DNA of 28,013 nucleotides from an uncultured Eubacteriales bacterium. Its GTDB lineage: Bacteria; Bacillota; Clostridia; Christensenellales; QALW01. How positions within the stretch are numbered: position 1 is the stretch's first letter; every line of letters starts with the position of its first letter. The stretch spans positions 1 through 28,013 of the forward strand of contig URIR01000025.1 in assembly GCA_900547955.1 (NCBI GenBank). Direction: 5' to 3'. The position numbers and the translations under genes are program-made. Shown in pieces: positions 15,983 through 23,610 of this stretch. The notes below the pieces were generated by a model, which was not told the DNA's origin, searched no databases, and saw only the letters and a program-made list of their open reading frames with translations.

Positions 15983-16801
15983 TCAGCTTTTGCACTTTCC
16001 GCACCAACGGCAACCGTTGCAGGTGTTTCTTCGTTTACACGAAGCGCATCTTTTTTGCAGCGGAATATCCTCATTTACAGGCGGGTACTGCAAACCCGAC
16101 CGCAATGCCTGAACCCGCTGATACGCTTTGCAGATATGGTATTGTTTACTGTCTTTTATAAAAACATCCCCTGTCCCATAGAAAGAAAAGGGAATGTTAT
16201 ATTTTTTGCATTGGTCATACAACAGCTTCACCCATTCGTAATGCAATGGTCTTGCGCCTTCATAATTCTCTCCATCAGCTAAAACAGATTCAATTTGACC
16301 TGCGGCAAGGTATGAATCTAAATCTACTTTCCCAATAAACGGCGCGACCATAACTCCCTTATGCTTGGCAGGAACATTAAACAAAATGGGGATTCGCTCG
16401 TCCGCCCGTTTTTGATTTTCAGCAGTTACATTCAAAGATACGTTTTCCCAGCCGTCCTGCCAGTCCGGAGGCAGACACGCTTCTATGCGCTGCGCCCGTT
16501 TTGTCAGAATCCAAAAATGGACGTCCGAACGGATACGTATCATATCCCACACATCTTTCCGCCACTCGTCCGCTTCCTCCAGAAAAAAGTCGCTGGTCAA
16601 ACAAATACGGATATTCTCGCCGCTTTTTATTTTGAAATTCCCCTGCCTGTCTTTTTTCAGAGGAAGATTAAAATTTGTTTTGACTTTATAAATTATACCG
16701 CCGTCTCTTTCCCGTTCCTTATCCTGATAAAACATGTAGCAGTTTTCGCAGCCCTCGCTGTATCTACGGCAGCCATGCCACGGATTCCAAATATCCTTCA
16801 A
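15983..16801 (-). CDS. DUF5131 (phage Gp37/Gp68-like) cysteine-cluster protein
   Basis: A 272-residue protein of the DUF5131 family, often annotated as phage protein Gp37/Gp68 and found in phages, islands and chromosomes. The N-terminal signature is present: IWNPWHGC with Cys11, Cys18 and Cys21 (C-x6-C-x2-C), as in radical-SAM-like or metal-binding proteins. Next come the CLTSDFFLEEADEWR and FWILTKRAQR segments. The C-terminus is very Cys-rich (CASCKRRNTCNGCRWCGKCK) and could bind zinc or an Fe-S cluster. The only suitable start is TTG at 16799-16801, with a GAGG about 12 bases upstream. Its biochemical role is unknown. It is flanked by repeat elements and by genes of unrelated function, so it may be an acquired single gene. 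Confidence 0.88.
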   Translation of the reverse strand: MKDIWNPWHGCRRYSEGCENCYMFYQDKERERDGGIIYKVKTNFNLPLKKDRQGNFKIKSGENIRICLTSDFFLEEADEWRKDVWDMIRIRSDVHFWILTKRAQRIEACLPPDWQDGWENVSLNVTAENQKRADERIPILFNVPAKHKGVMVAPFIGKVDLDSYLAAGQIESVLADGENYEGARPLHYEWVKLLYDQCKKYNIPFSFYGTGDVFIKDSKQYHICKAYQRVQALRSGLQYPPVNEDIPLQKRCASCKRRNTCNGCRWCGKCKS

Positions 16802-16853
16802 AAAAGTTCGCCTCGCTTTTTCCTCTTTTCCTATACAGCCGGGGCCTTGGAAG

Positions 16854-16979
16854 CTAATGCGGCTGATTGCCGCTCATGCTAAATTTGTTATCCCAGCGGC
16901 CCGTAATGCAGCCGTTTACCTGCGTCTTAGCAAACCGCTTGCAGGCAATAGTGCCTTTCAACCTGCCGCTTGCCCGCAT
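16854..16979 (-). CDS. Possible 41-codon small ORF after the second MATE gene
   Basis: An ATG directly follows the MATE stop codon (TAAATG) and opens a 41-codon frame ending in TAG, beginning MRASGRLKGTIACKRF. AAAGGAGG lies about 16 bases upstream, inside the MATE gene, which is rather far. I do not recognise the peptide, and the frame may be chance. Confidence 0.2.
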   Translation of the reverse strand: MRASGRLKGTIACKRFAKTQVNGCITGRWDNKFSMSGNQPH

Positions 16980-18368
16980 TTAACCCGCAGCTCCGCCTCC
17001 TTTAAGCAGCGCTTCACGCTTTTTCAGCCGTTTATTAAAGGTAGCGAAGAAGTAAGCCACCGTACAGCATACTGCCAGAACATCAGCCACAGGCTCGGCC
17101 GCAAATACTGCGTAGACCTTATTCTCTGTAAACAGCGCCGGAAGAATATAAATAAAGGGTATAAGCAGAATTATTTTGCGCAGTATAGCCAAAAACAGCG
17201 AACAGCCCGCCTGCTCCAAGGCTATAAAAGTCTGCTGGCATGCCCTCTGCGCGCCCATAACAAAACCGGCCGCCAGATATATTCTGGACGCTTCGGCCGC
17301 CAGGCTTTTTAGGCTTCCGTCTTTGCAGAACAGGCCCACCAGCAGCTCGGGAAAAAGCATGTTAAGCAGCCAGAATATAAGTGAATACGCCATGCTTGTA
17401 ATAAACAGCAGATAAAAGGATTTTTTTACTCTATCCATTTTCCCGCAGCCGTAATTATAGCTTGTTATAGGCTGAGCACCCTGAGACAGCCCCGCAAGCG
17501 GCAAAGACAGCAGCTGCATAATGCTCACTAATATAGTCATAGCCCCTACTGCGTCGTCCCCTCCGTATTTCTGCAAAGAAGAATTGAAACAAATGCTTAT
17601 CAGGCTTTCGGTCGCATTCATAACAAACGGAGAAACCCCCAGCGCCAGAACAGGCCACAGCACCTTAAAATTAATCCTTAAATATTTCTTTTTCAATCGA
17701 AGAGTCGTTTTTTTTCCGCTCAAAAAAAGCAGCGCCCAAACAGCTGAAACCGCCTGAGAAATAACCGTCGCCACGGCGGCTCCCGCCACGCCCCAGTTAA
17801 AAAGATAAATAAATATCGGATCCAGAACTATATTCACTACTGCGCCTATCAGAACGGTAAGCATGCCCGTGCGCGCAAATCCTTGAGCCGAAATAAAGGA
17901 ATTCATGCCCAAGGCAGAGAGTACAAACACATTCCCGCACACATAAATATTCATATATACAAGCGCATAATCTATAGTATCCGAACTGGCGCCGAAAAGA
18001 TAGAGCAGCGGCTCGCCCAGCGCCAGAAAAAGCGCCGTAAGAGCAACGGCCAGCGCCAGCAGGGCAGCCATACAGTTGCCCATAATCCGCTCAGCCTCGT
18101 CAGCATTCCCTTCGCCCAGCTTTATGGACGCCCGCGGCGCGCCGCCCATGCCTATAAGCGCAGCAAACGCTGAAATAAACATAAGCACCGGAAAAGTAAC
18201 CCCAACTCCTGTAAGCGCGGCGTTTCCTATGCCGTCCATATTGCCTATGTAAATACGGTCCACTATATTATAAAGCATATTTACGAGCTGAGCGGTAACT
18301 GCGGGTATGGAAAGCTTTATAAGCAGCTTTCCAACCCCCTGAGTGCCCAGACGGTTAGTCTGTTCCAA
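16980..18368 (-). CDS. MATE-family multidrug/toxin exporter (second, MepA-like)
   Basis: A 462-residue, roughly 12-TM exporter of the MATE family, closer to the MepA branch. It begins LGTQGVGKLLIKLSIPAVTA and has the conserved NIVDRIYIGNMDGIGNAALTG stretch and the mid-protein ITSYNYGCGKMDRVKKSF repeat. It starts with TTG; AGGGGAG lies about 8 bases upstream and no better in-frame ATG exists. It is not closely similar in sequence to the MATE protein at 12494. Substrate unknown. A promoter is visible at 18607-18635, giving a leader of over 200 nt with no gene. Confidence 0.93.
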   Translation of the reverse strand: MEQTNRLGTQGVGKLLIKLSIPAVTAQLVNMLYNIVDRIYIGNMDGIGNAALTGVGVTFPVLMFISAFAALIGMGGAPRASIKLGEGNADEAERIMGNCMAALLALAVALTALFLALGEPLLYLFGASSDTIDYALVYMNIYVCGNVFVLSALGMNSFISAQGFARTGMLTVLIGAVVNIVLDPIFIYLFNWGVAGAAVATVISQAVSAVWALLFLSGKKTTLRLKKKYLRINFKVLWPVLALGVSPFVMNATESLISICFNSSLQKYGGDDAVGAMTILVSIMQLLSLPLAGLSQGAQPITSYNYGCGKMDRVKKSFYLLFITSMAYSLIFWLLNMLFPELLVGLFCKDGSLKSLAAEASRIYLAAGFVMGAQRACQQTFIALEQAGCSLFLAILRKIILLIPFIYILPALFTENKVYAVFAAEPVADVLAVCCTVAYFFATFNKRLKKREALLKGGGAAG

Positions 18369-18606
18369 AGCGCATCTCCCCTAAAAATATAATTGCCGTG
18401 CATAATGCTTTTGCCTGGAATTAAAAGACGTATTCCCGAATCAAATAGCTTTTTTAAAAAGCGCCCGCAGCTGAAACGCGCTCTTAGAATATAAGACGGA
18501 TAATCAGCGCAAACGGCGAAAAAATCAATCCGCCAGCGGCGCACAGCAGTCCGCTTATTTTCGTTTAACCACGCCAGAAAGGCAATAAACGCACGTATTA
18601 TGAATT

Positions 18607-18635
18607 ATTGTATCACAAATATCATTATAAGCCAA
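18607..18635 (-). promoter_or_regulatory. Promoter for the second MATE gene
   Basis: On the minus strand TTGGCT (18630-18635) and TACAAT (18607-18612) are separated by 17 bases. The rest of 18369-18772 holds the MATE leader and the divergent GNAT promoter, and I see nothing else in it. Confidence 0.6.
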
Positions 18636-18716
18636 TCATGGAATCAGCTCACAAGGCATAGTAAAAAACAGAGGCGCATTATCCCTTGCATGTTAACGCC
18701 GCTTTATAATTATATA

Positions 18717-18745
18717 TTGACTTTTGCTCTTCATTAAAATATAAT
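18717..18745 (+). promoter_or_regulatory. Promoter for the GNAT gene
   Basis: TTGACT (18717-18722) and a perfect TATAAT (18740-18745) are separated by 17 bases, about 28 bases before the start codon. Confidence 0.8.
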
Positions 18746-18772
18746 TATTAAGATTTTATGGAGGCCGGAATT

Positions 18773-19291
18773 ATGAAGGATTTAACTCTTAAAACGGCAG
18801 ACGAAATTAGCCATGAGGCCTTTGCGGCCATGGTAAATTCATATATGCGGAACGGCACCCCTTTTCTGGGTATGACTTCACCTGCCGACTATGAAGCGTT
18901 TCTGCGTATGTGCCGTGCTCATGAAAGCGGAAAGCGTCTGCCGCGCGGCAGCGTACCATATACCAGATATTTTTTGTGCGATACGGACGGAACCATATAT
19001 GCGCAGGGGGACGTAAGGCATTATCCCTCTGAAAGCCTCACCCGGTTCGAGGGCTATTTAGGCTATGGAACCGTCCCCGATTACCGTGGAATGGGCTTTG
19101 GCACGCAAATATGCCGTCTGCTGCTGGAAAAAGCAAAGCAATGGGGATACAATGAAGTAATTATAACCTGCAATATAGAAAACCAGGCCAGCGCGCGGAT
19201 TATTGAAAAAAACGGCGGAAAGCTTATAGAAATATGCTACTGGGAACAGCAGCGTTCATTTATGAAAAGATACTGCTGTCAACTTGTATAA
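18773..19291 (+). CDS. GNAT-family N-acetyltransferase
   Basis: A 172-residue acyltransferase of the GNAT fold that would move an acetyl group from acetyl-CoA to an amine. The acetyl-CoA binding signature is visible as YGTVPDYRGMGFGTQICRLL (motif A with RGMGFG), followed by NIENQASARIIEKNGGKLIE, typical of the C-terminal motif. The ATG at 18773 has GGAGG 8 bases upstream; the ATG at 18758 would place that Shine-Dalgarno inside the gene. The acceptor substrate cannot be predicted. Confidence 0.93.
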   Translation: MKDLTLKTADEISHEAFAAMVNSYMRNGTPFLGMTSPADYEAFLRMCRAHESGKRLPRGSVPYTRYFLCDTDGTIYAQGDVRHYPSESLTRFEGYLGYGTVPDYRGMGFGTQICRLLLEKAKQWGYNEVIITCNIENQASARIIEKNGGKLIEICYWEQQRSFMKRYCCQLV

Positions 19292-19323
19292 TATTTTTGT
19301 GCAGAATTTTTTAATAAACCTAC

Positions 19324-19352
19324 TGTTCAAATTATTTTATTTATAGTATAAT
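19324..19352 (+). promoter_or_regulatory. Probable promoter for the phospholipase C-like gene
   Basis: TGTTCA (19324-19329) and TATAAT (19347-19352) are separated by 17 bases. The -35 is weak; the -10 is perfect. Confidence 0.55.
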
Positions 19353-19387
19353 TATTGTGTTATATTACATTAAAGGCGGGAAAGATT

Positions 19388-20437
19388 ATGCCAGGAATTT
19401 TTACTCACTACATATCAGGCGAGAAAGTTTTGGAGAAAATAACTGATAAAGATACCCTCGAAATGATAAATAAGGATAGACGCATATTTGATTTTGGGCT
19501 GCAGGGCCCTGATTTTTTCAAATACTACGGCGTTCCTTTTAAAGCAGACGACGGCATCAACAGGCTTTACATGATGCTTCATGAACGCACTATAGGCGAA
19601 TGGTTTTCCACCATATACCGTTATATAAAAGCGCAGGCGCCTGAAGACGCAGCTATACTTAAGCCTTACTTTTTAGGCTATTACGTCCATTACATGGTGG
19701 ACTGCGCGCTTAATCCTTATATCTCCTACCGTGTAGGCTTCGCCACTCCCAACGCCGATTTGACAGAACGCTTCAACGTATACCGCAACAGATTCGTTAC
19801 TGCCATGGATGAGCTTATCCTTAAGCGTTATAAAAATAAAACGCCGCAGGAAATGGATATAGACAAAATCTTCTGGGTGGAATATAAGGAGCTGCTTGAG
19901 ATTACCCGCATGTATCCATTGCACCTTAAGCGCATTTTGGGCCGCGAGGTATCCAGAGAGCAGGTAATAAAAGCGGCGCAGGATATGAACCGCATGTCTA
20001 AAAAGCGCATAAAGCCCGGCTTTATGAGTATATCCGTTCCCATATATGAATTTTTCAACCGGGAGGTTTACAAGGGCACCTATTCTTCTACCAGATACGG
20101 AAAAATGGACCCGTCCATTGATTATTTAAACGAGCAGCATACTCAGTGGGTACTGCCCTGGGATAACCGCAAGGCCTCAGAAGAAGACGTTATCCAGATG
20201 TATGAAAAAGCCATAGAAAAAGCCGCGCCCGTAGTTGAACAGATTGTTCAGGGCTTCAACGGCGAAGGCAGCGATATACAGCTGCTGGATACCATAGGCA
20301 ATAATTCCATGATGACAGGCGTGGCCTGGAACGCTCCCTTCCTGCCCAGACACTTTGACTGCGTATTTAAAAAGGAAGAGGAGAAAATTGCCGGAAAGCT
20401 GGCTAAAATACAGGCAGAAAGACTTAAAAACGAATAA
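19388..20437 (+). CDS. Zinc-dependent phospholipase C-like protein
   Basis: A 349-residue protein of the Zn_dep_PLPC family, seen widely in Clostridia. The likely zinc ligands sit in the expected order: His7 (FTHYISGEKV), Asp42 (LQGPDFF), His65 (MMLHERT), His101 and Asp105 (YYVHYMVDCALNP). True phospholipases of this family are secreted. This one has no signal peptide, so it is probably cytoplasmic and its substrate may not be a phospholipid. The ATG at 19388 was preferred to an upstream one because it begins MPGIFTHY, where the first ligand falls, and a GGCGGGAAAG precedes it. The middle region (residues 190-300) is unremarkable. Function beyond the fold is uncertain. Confidence 0.88.
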   Translation: MPGIFTHYISGEKVLEKITDKDTLEMINKDRRIFDFGLQGPDFFKYYGVPFKADDGINRLYMMLHERTIGEWFSTIYRYIKAQAPEDAAILKPYFLGYYVHYMVDCALNPYISYRVGFATPNADLTERFNVYRNRFVTAMDELILKRYKNKTPQEMDIDKIFWVEYKELLEITRMYPLHLKRILGREVSREQVIKAAQDMNRMSKKRIKPGFMSISVPIYEFFNREVYKGTYSSTRYGKMDPSIDYLNEQHTQWVLPWDNRKASEEDVIQMYEKAIEKAAPVVEQIVQGFNGEGSDIQLLDTIGNNSMMTGVAWNAPFLPRHFDCVFKKEEEKIAGKLAKIQAERLKNE

Positions 20438-20466
20438 GCCGTTTTCAAAAAGCCGATATATAACCA

Positions 20467-20514
20467 AAAGCGCTGGGATTGAACTTAAAAAATTAAGTTT
20501 GACTCCAGCGCTTT
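20467..20514 (+). terminator. Terminator after the phospholipase C-like gene
   Basis: AAAGCGCTGG (20467-20476) and CCAGCGCTTT (20505-20514) pair perfectly, enclosing a second AT-rich stem (AACTTAA with TTAAGTT). It overlaps the first bases of the cloverleaf palindrome by six bases. Confidence 0.7.
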
Positions 20515-20619
20515 AAAGCATAAAACGGGGCCGCTTCCCCGCGAAGCGGGGCGCCCCGGCGCAGCCGGGGCCGGGCGGGCGCAAGCCCGCCAAGCGGCCC
20601 CGTTTTATGCTTTAAAGCG
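20509..20619. repeat. Perfect cloverleaf palindrome: 28-bp stem with three GC hairpins
   Basis: Positions 20509-20536 are the exact reverse complement of 20592-20619 (28 bp). Between them lie three perfect hairpins in a row: CCCCGC-GAA-GCGGGG (20537-20551), CCCCGGC-GCA-GCCGGGG (20554-20570) and GGCGGGC-GCAA-GCCCGCC (20574-20591). Only three or four bases are left unpaired. The whole can fold as a four-way junction in DNA or RNA. It encodes no gene and lies between the terminator of one gene and the promoter of the Fe-S operon. Confidence 0.85.
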
Positions 20620-20714
20620 TATTTCTTACTAATTCCCATTGCATTCAGGCTTCTTTAACAGCTTTCACCAAACTATTTTTAATAAAAAATCTTTAATTAA
20701 TTCTATTATTTTTG

Positions 20715-20743
20715 TTGACAATAAAAATATGTAGTGCTACAAT
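20715..20743 (+). promoter_or_regulatory. Extended -10 promoter for the Rrf2-iscS-iscU operon
   Basis: TTGACA (20715-20720) and TACAAT (20738-20743) are separated by 17 bases, with TG one base before the -10. A GTAG-TG-CTAC inverted repeat (20731-20740) sits in the spacer. Confidence 0.85.
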
Positions 20744-20749
20744 TAAAGC

Positions 20750-20764
20750 CTAGTAAAACACTAG
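20750..20764 (+). promoter_or_regulatory. Candidate operator of the Rrf2 regulator
   Basis: CTAGT (20750-20754) and ACTAG (20760-20764) form a perfect dyad with a 5-base centre, just downstream of the -10 where the transcript should start. Its place suggests autoregulation by the Rrf2/IscR-type protein encoded 27 bases later. Confidence 0.55.
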
Positions 20765-20791
20765 AGATTATTTTTAACGAGGTACTACCGA

Positions 20792-21226
20792 TTGAAACTT
20801 ACCACAAAAGGTACTTACGGCCTAAAAGCAGCGTTCGAGCTGGCACGGGCATACGGTGAAAGCCCTGTCCCGCTGAAGGATATAGCGCAGTCTCAGGAGC
20901 TGGCTGAAAAATATCTGGAACAGCTTTTAACCCTGCTTAAAAAGGCCGGTATCGTTCAAACCGTCCGAGGCGCCTCAGGCGGATATATATTATCGGCGCC
21001 TCCAAACCGCATTACGGTAAACCAGGTGCTGACCGCCCTGGAGGGAGATATGACAATAGTAGAATGCCAGAGAGGCAAAAAGTGCAAAAATGAAGAGAAC
21101 TGCGCTACAAAAGCCGTCTGGCAGCGTATTTCTGAAAGCGTCACCACCGCGCTTGAAGAAATAACCCTGCAAAACATGGTGGACGATTATAACGCAGGCC
21201 AAGCGGCCAAGGAGAGTGCAACATGA
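20792..21226 (+). CDS. Rrf2-family regulator, IscR-like
   Basis: A 144-residue winged-helix repressor of the Rrf2 family. The DNA-binding part is residues 1-70 (MKLTTKGTYGLKAAFELAR, recognition helix region around LAEKYLEQLLTLLKKAG, wing VRGASGGYIL). Three cysteines, Cys92, Cys98 and Cys104, match the spacing and numbering of the [2Fe-2S] ligands in E. coli IscR. The fourth ligand there, His107, is Lys107 here. It may therefore sense Fe-S status with an altered cluster site. The start is TTG with CGAGGT upstream. The stop overlaps the cysteine desulfurase ATG (ATGA), so the genes are coupled. CymR-type cysteine control is a less likely alternative. Confidence 0.93.
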   Translation: MKLTTKGTYGLKAAFELARAYGESPVPLKDIAQSQELAEKYLEQLLTLLKKAGIVQTVRGASGGYILSAPPNRITVNQVLTALEGDMTIVECQRGKKCKNEENCATKAVWQRISESVTTALEEITLQNMVDDYNAGQAAKESAT

Positions 21227-22410
21227 GCAAAAGATACGTTTATATGGACTATGCCGCCACAACCTATACAAAACCTGAGGTTTTATCTGAGATGATGCCC
21301 TATTTTGGAAAGGATTTCGGCAACCCTAGCAGCGTGCATGAGTACGGACGGGTGGCTAAAAAGGCTCAGGAGGAAGCGCGCGGGAAAATAGCAGCCGCTA
21401 TAAATGCTGCCCGGGAAAATGAAATATATTTTACAAGCGGCGGTACTGAAGCAGATAATATGGCTATAATGGGCGCGGCCTCAGCTAGTAAAAAAGGAAA
21501 GCATATAATAACCAGTTCGATAGAGCACCACGCCGTGCTGCATACCTGCCAGTATATGGAAAAAACAGGATACGAAGTAACCTATCTGCCCGTGGACCAA
21601 TACGGACTGGTTAATATTGAAGATTTAAAAGCAGCCATTCGTCCAGATACCTGTTTAATAACTATTATGTTCGCCAATAACGAGATAGGCACTATTCAGC
21701 CGGTAGCCGAAATAGGCCGGATTGCTCGTGAAAACAATATAGTTTTTCATACCGACGCCGTACAGGCCGCCGGTCATGAGCCGATAGACGTGCAGAGCAT
21801 GAATATAGACATGCTTTCAATGTCCGCCCATAAATTCTACGGACCTAAGGGTATAGGCGCTCTTTACGTCCGCAAGGGGGTGCGCTTTGACAATTTAATG
21901 TTCGGCGGCGCACAGGAGCGTAATAAACGGCCGGGTACTGATAACGTACCAGGAATTGTCGGCATGGCTAAAGCCCTGGAAATTGCCTGCGAGCATATGG
22001 AGGAGAATAATCTGCGTCTGCTTGAAATGCGAAATAAGCTCAAGGACGGCATAATGAACAGCATTCCTGATGTACGCCTCAATGGCCACGAATTAAAGCG
22101 GCTTTCCAACAATCTTAATTTCAGCTTTTCATATATAGAAGGCGAAGCGCTGCTTTTGAGCTTGGATCTGCGAGGCATTGCCGGCTCCAGCGGTTCGGCC
22201 TGCACAAGCGGCTCCTTAGACCCCTCTCATGTGCTGCTAGCCATAGGGTTAAAGCATGAAACCGCGCACGGCTCCCTGAGGCTCACTATAGGCGACGCTA
22301 CCACCGACGATGATATTAATTACGTCCTGAAAGAGCTGCCCCCCATAGTTCAGCGGCTCAGAGATATGTCCCCATTATATAAAGAAACGGAGGAAAAAGA
22401 ATATGTATAG
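21223..22410 (+). CDS. iscS: Cysteine desulfurase (IscS/NifS type)
   Basis: This pyridoxal-phosphate enzyme converts cysteine to alanine and passes the sulfur as a persulfide to IscU or to tRNA-modifying enzymes. The 395-residue product has the PLP lysine at Lys204 (SMSAHKFYGPKGIGALYVRK) and the persulfide-carrying Cys327 in SSGSACTSGS. The SGGTEADNMAI and SSIEHHAVL segments are typical. It sits between the Rrf2 regulator and the scaffold gene, overlapping both. A small MnmA (thiouridylase) gene, often next in such operons, is absent from this window. Confidence 0.97.
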   Translation: MSKRYVYMDYAATTYTKPEVLSEMMPYFGKDFGNPSSVHEYGRVAKKAQEEARGKIAAAINAARENEIYFTSGGTEADNMAIMGAASASKKGKHIITSSIEHHAVLHTCQYMEKTGYEVTYLPVDQYGLVNIEDLKAAIRPDTCLITIMFANNEIGTIQPVAEIGRIARENNIVFHTDAVQAAGHEPIDVQSMNIDMLSMSAHKFYGPKGIGALYVRKGVRFDNLMFGGAQERNKRPGTDNVPGIVGMAKALEIACEHMEENNLRLLEMRNKLKDGIMNSIPDVRLNGHELKRLSNNLNFSFSYIEGEALLLSLDLRGIAGSSGSACTSGSLDPSHVLLAIGLKHETAHGSLRLTIGDATTDDDINYVLKELPPIVQRLRDMSPLYKETEEKEYV

Positions 22411-22786
22411 TGAAAAAGTGATGGACCATTTCAGCAATCCGCGCAACGTAGGAGAAATTGAGAACGCCGACGGCGTGGGAACTGTAGGAAACGCCAAATG
22501 CGGCGATATAATGAGGATGTATCTGGAGGTGGAAAACGGCGTTATAAAGGACGTTAAATTTAAAACCTTCGGCTGCGGAGCGGCTATCGCCACCAGCTCC
22601 ATGGCTACCGAGATGATTAAGGGAAAAACCCTTAAAGAAGCGCTTAAGCTGACCAACAAAGCCGTTGCCGAGGCTCTGGACGGACTTCCCGAAGTTAAAA
22701 TGCACTGCTCGCTGCTAGCTGAGGAAGCAGTTAAAGCCGCAATTGACGATTATCTTAAAAAACATCCTGAAGTTAATATAGATTAA
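22403..22786 (+). CDS. iscU: Fe-S cluster assembly scaffold IscU
   Basis: IscU receives sulfur from the desulfurase and iron to build [2Fe-2S] clusters. The 127-residue protein has the three conserved cysteines Cys33 (NAKCGD, with Asp35), Cys58 (FGCGAA) and Cys102 (MHCSLLAEEA), the last after His101. It lacks the C-terminal domains of full NifU, so it is the IscU or NifU-N type. It overlaps the iscS gene by 8 bases, and an AAACGGAGG Shine-Dalgarno precedes the ATG. Operon context agrees with its role. Confidence 0.96.
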   Translation: MYSEKVMDHFSNPRNVGEIENADGVGTVGNAKCGDIMRMYLEVENGVIKDVKFKTFGCGAAIATSSMATEMIKGKTLKEALKLTNKAVAEALDGLPEVKMHCSLLAEEAVKAAIDDYLKKHPEVNID

Positions 22787-22827
22787 CAGGCTTAAAGCAT
22801 ACAAAGCGTTCGCAGTATAAAATATTA

Positions 22828-22856
22828 TTGACATATTCCTTGGAATAAGCTATAAT
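22828..22856 (+). promoter_or_regulatory. Consensus sigma-A promoter for rpmE
   Basis: Perfect TTGACA (22828-22833) and perfect TATAAT (22851-22856) with a 17-base spacer, about 62 bases upstream of the start codon. It is one of the strongest promoter matches in the window. Confidence 0.88.
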
Positions 22857-22918
22857 ACAATCTGCTGTTATGGAAATTTTGCGGAGCATCCGCTTTATCA
22901 GATTAGAGGTGAATGCAG

Positions 22919-23116
22919 ATGAAAAAAGGAATACATCCTAATTATCAGAAGGCTATTGTAAAATGCGCCTGCGGGGAAACGTTTGAAACCGGTTCGGTAA
23001 AAGGCGAGCTTAAGGTGGAAATATGCTCCAAATGCCATCCTTTCTATACCGGCAAGCAGAAGCTGGTTGATACCGGCGGCCGCGTAGATAAGTTTAAGAA
23101 AAGATACGGCCTTTGA
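22919..23116 (+). CDS. rpmE: 50S ribosomal protein L31 (zinc-binding form)
   Basis: A 65-residue ribosomal protein. The zinc ligands of the C+ form are present: Cys16 and Cys18 (VKCACG), Cys36 and Cys39 (ICSKCHP), so this is the zinc-containing paralogue used in zinc-replete cells. The ATG at 22919 is preferred: AGAGGTG lies 7 bases before it, whereas the ATG at 22913 is too close to that Shine-Dalgarno. It is monocistronic, with its own promoter and a strong terminator. Confidence 0.97.
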   Translation: MKKGIHPNYQKAIVKCACGETFETGSVKGELKVEICSKCHPFYTGKQKLVDTGGRVDKFKKRYGL

Positions 23117-23136
23117 TTTGATAATTATAAAGCAGA

Positions 23137-23168
23137 TAAGAAGAGCATACGCTCTTCTTATTTTTATT
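23137..23168 (+). terminator. Intrinsic terminator after rpmE
   Basis: TAAGAAGAGC (23137-23146) and GCTCTTCTTA (23151-23160) form a perfect 10-bp stem around ATAC, followed by TTTTTATT. Confidence 0.9.
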
Positions 23169-23220
23169 CCCAAAAGCCATATTATTAGCATATAAAGGAT
23201 ATTAACCCGGAAATCAGCCC

Positions 23221-23380
23221 ATTTTTCTGCGTTATCCTAAAACGCCCCCAGCAATAATTCTTTCTTTGTATTTCTTGAAAACAGGCAAATTCAACTAGAA
23301 CCGAGGCCGCATAATCAAAAATGCGCTTGAATTTGCGCTCCTGCAAGGCGCCGCGAACAAAGAACAAAACTTATACTTTA
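23221..23380. repeat. Degenerate copy of the MITE-like family
   Basis: TTCTGCGTTATCCTAAA (23225-23241) is identical to 11045-11061 in copy 2. Weaker similarity continues after it (GAAAACAG-like, then GAGGCCGC). Inverted repeats inside are GCAAATTCAA (23285-23294) with TTGAATTTGC (23327-23336), and a TCTTTGT/ACAAAGA pair. No clear TA-bounded tips remain. Confidence 0.5.
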
Positions 23381-23479
23381 AAGCAAACGCATTATGGTAA
23401 AAATAACATGGTATAGCTGCAAATTTAACTTTTAGGACCATATTATAACCTTGTACTCTGATGCCGAAATAAGAATGAT

Positions 23480-23513
23480 AAAAGAGGGAAGCTTTTATCC
23501 CCTTCCCTCTTTT
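23480..23513 (-). terminator. Terminator after the Fn3/glycosidase gene
   Basis: AAAAGAGGGAAG (23480-23491) and CTTCCCTCTTTT (23502-23513) form a perfect 12-bp stem around a 10-base loop. It lies about 100 bases past the stop codon on the minus strand, and the run of T at the end of the stem supports termination there. Confidence 0.85.
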
Positions 23514-23610
23514 AGTACGCTTTAATTCAACCTTAAAGCATAACCGGTCTTGCGCCGTTTTGGTAATATTTCCAGCCGCTTAAAGGCAAATTCTCTTATA
23601 CATTACAGCA

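Noticed and set aside
16361..16882. 173-codon plus-strand frame opposite the DUF5131 gene
   Set aside because: The minus-strand frame has the family cysteine signature; this one is a shadow with no ribosome binding site or domain.
18317..18544. 75-codon minus-strand frame in the second MATE leader
   Set aside because: It overlaps the MATE start, lacks a Shine-Dalgarno sequence and matches nothing recognised.
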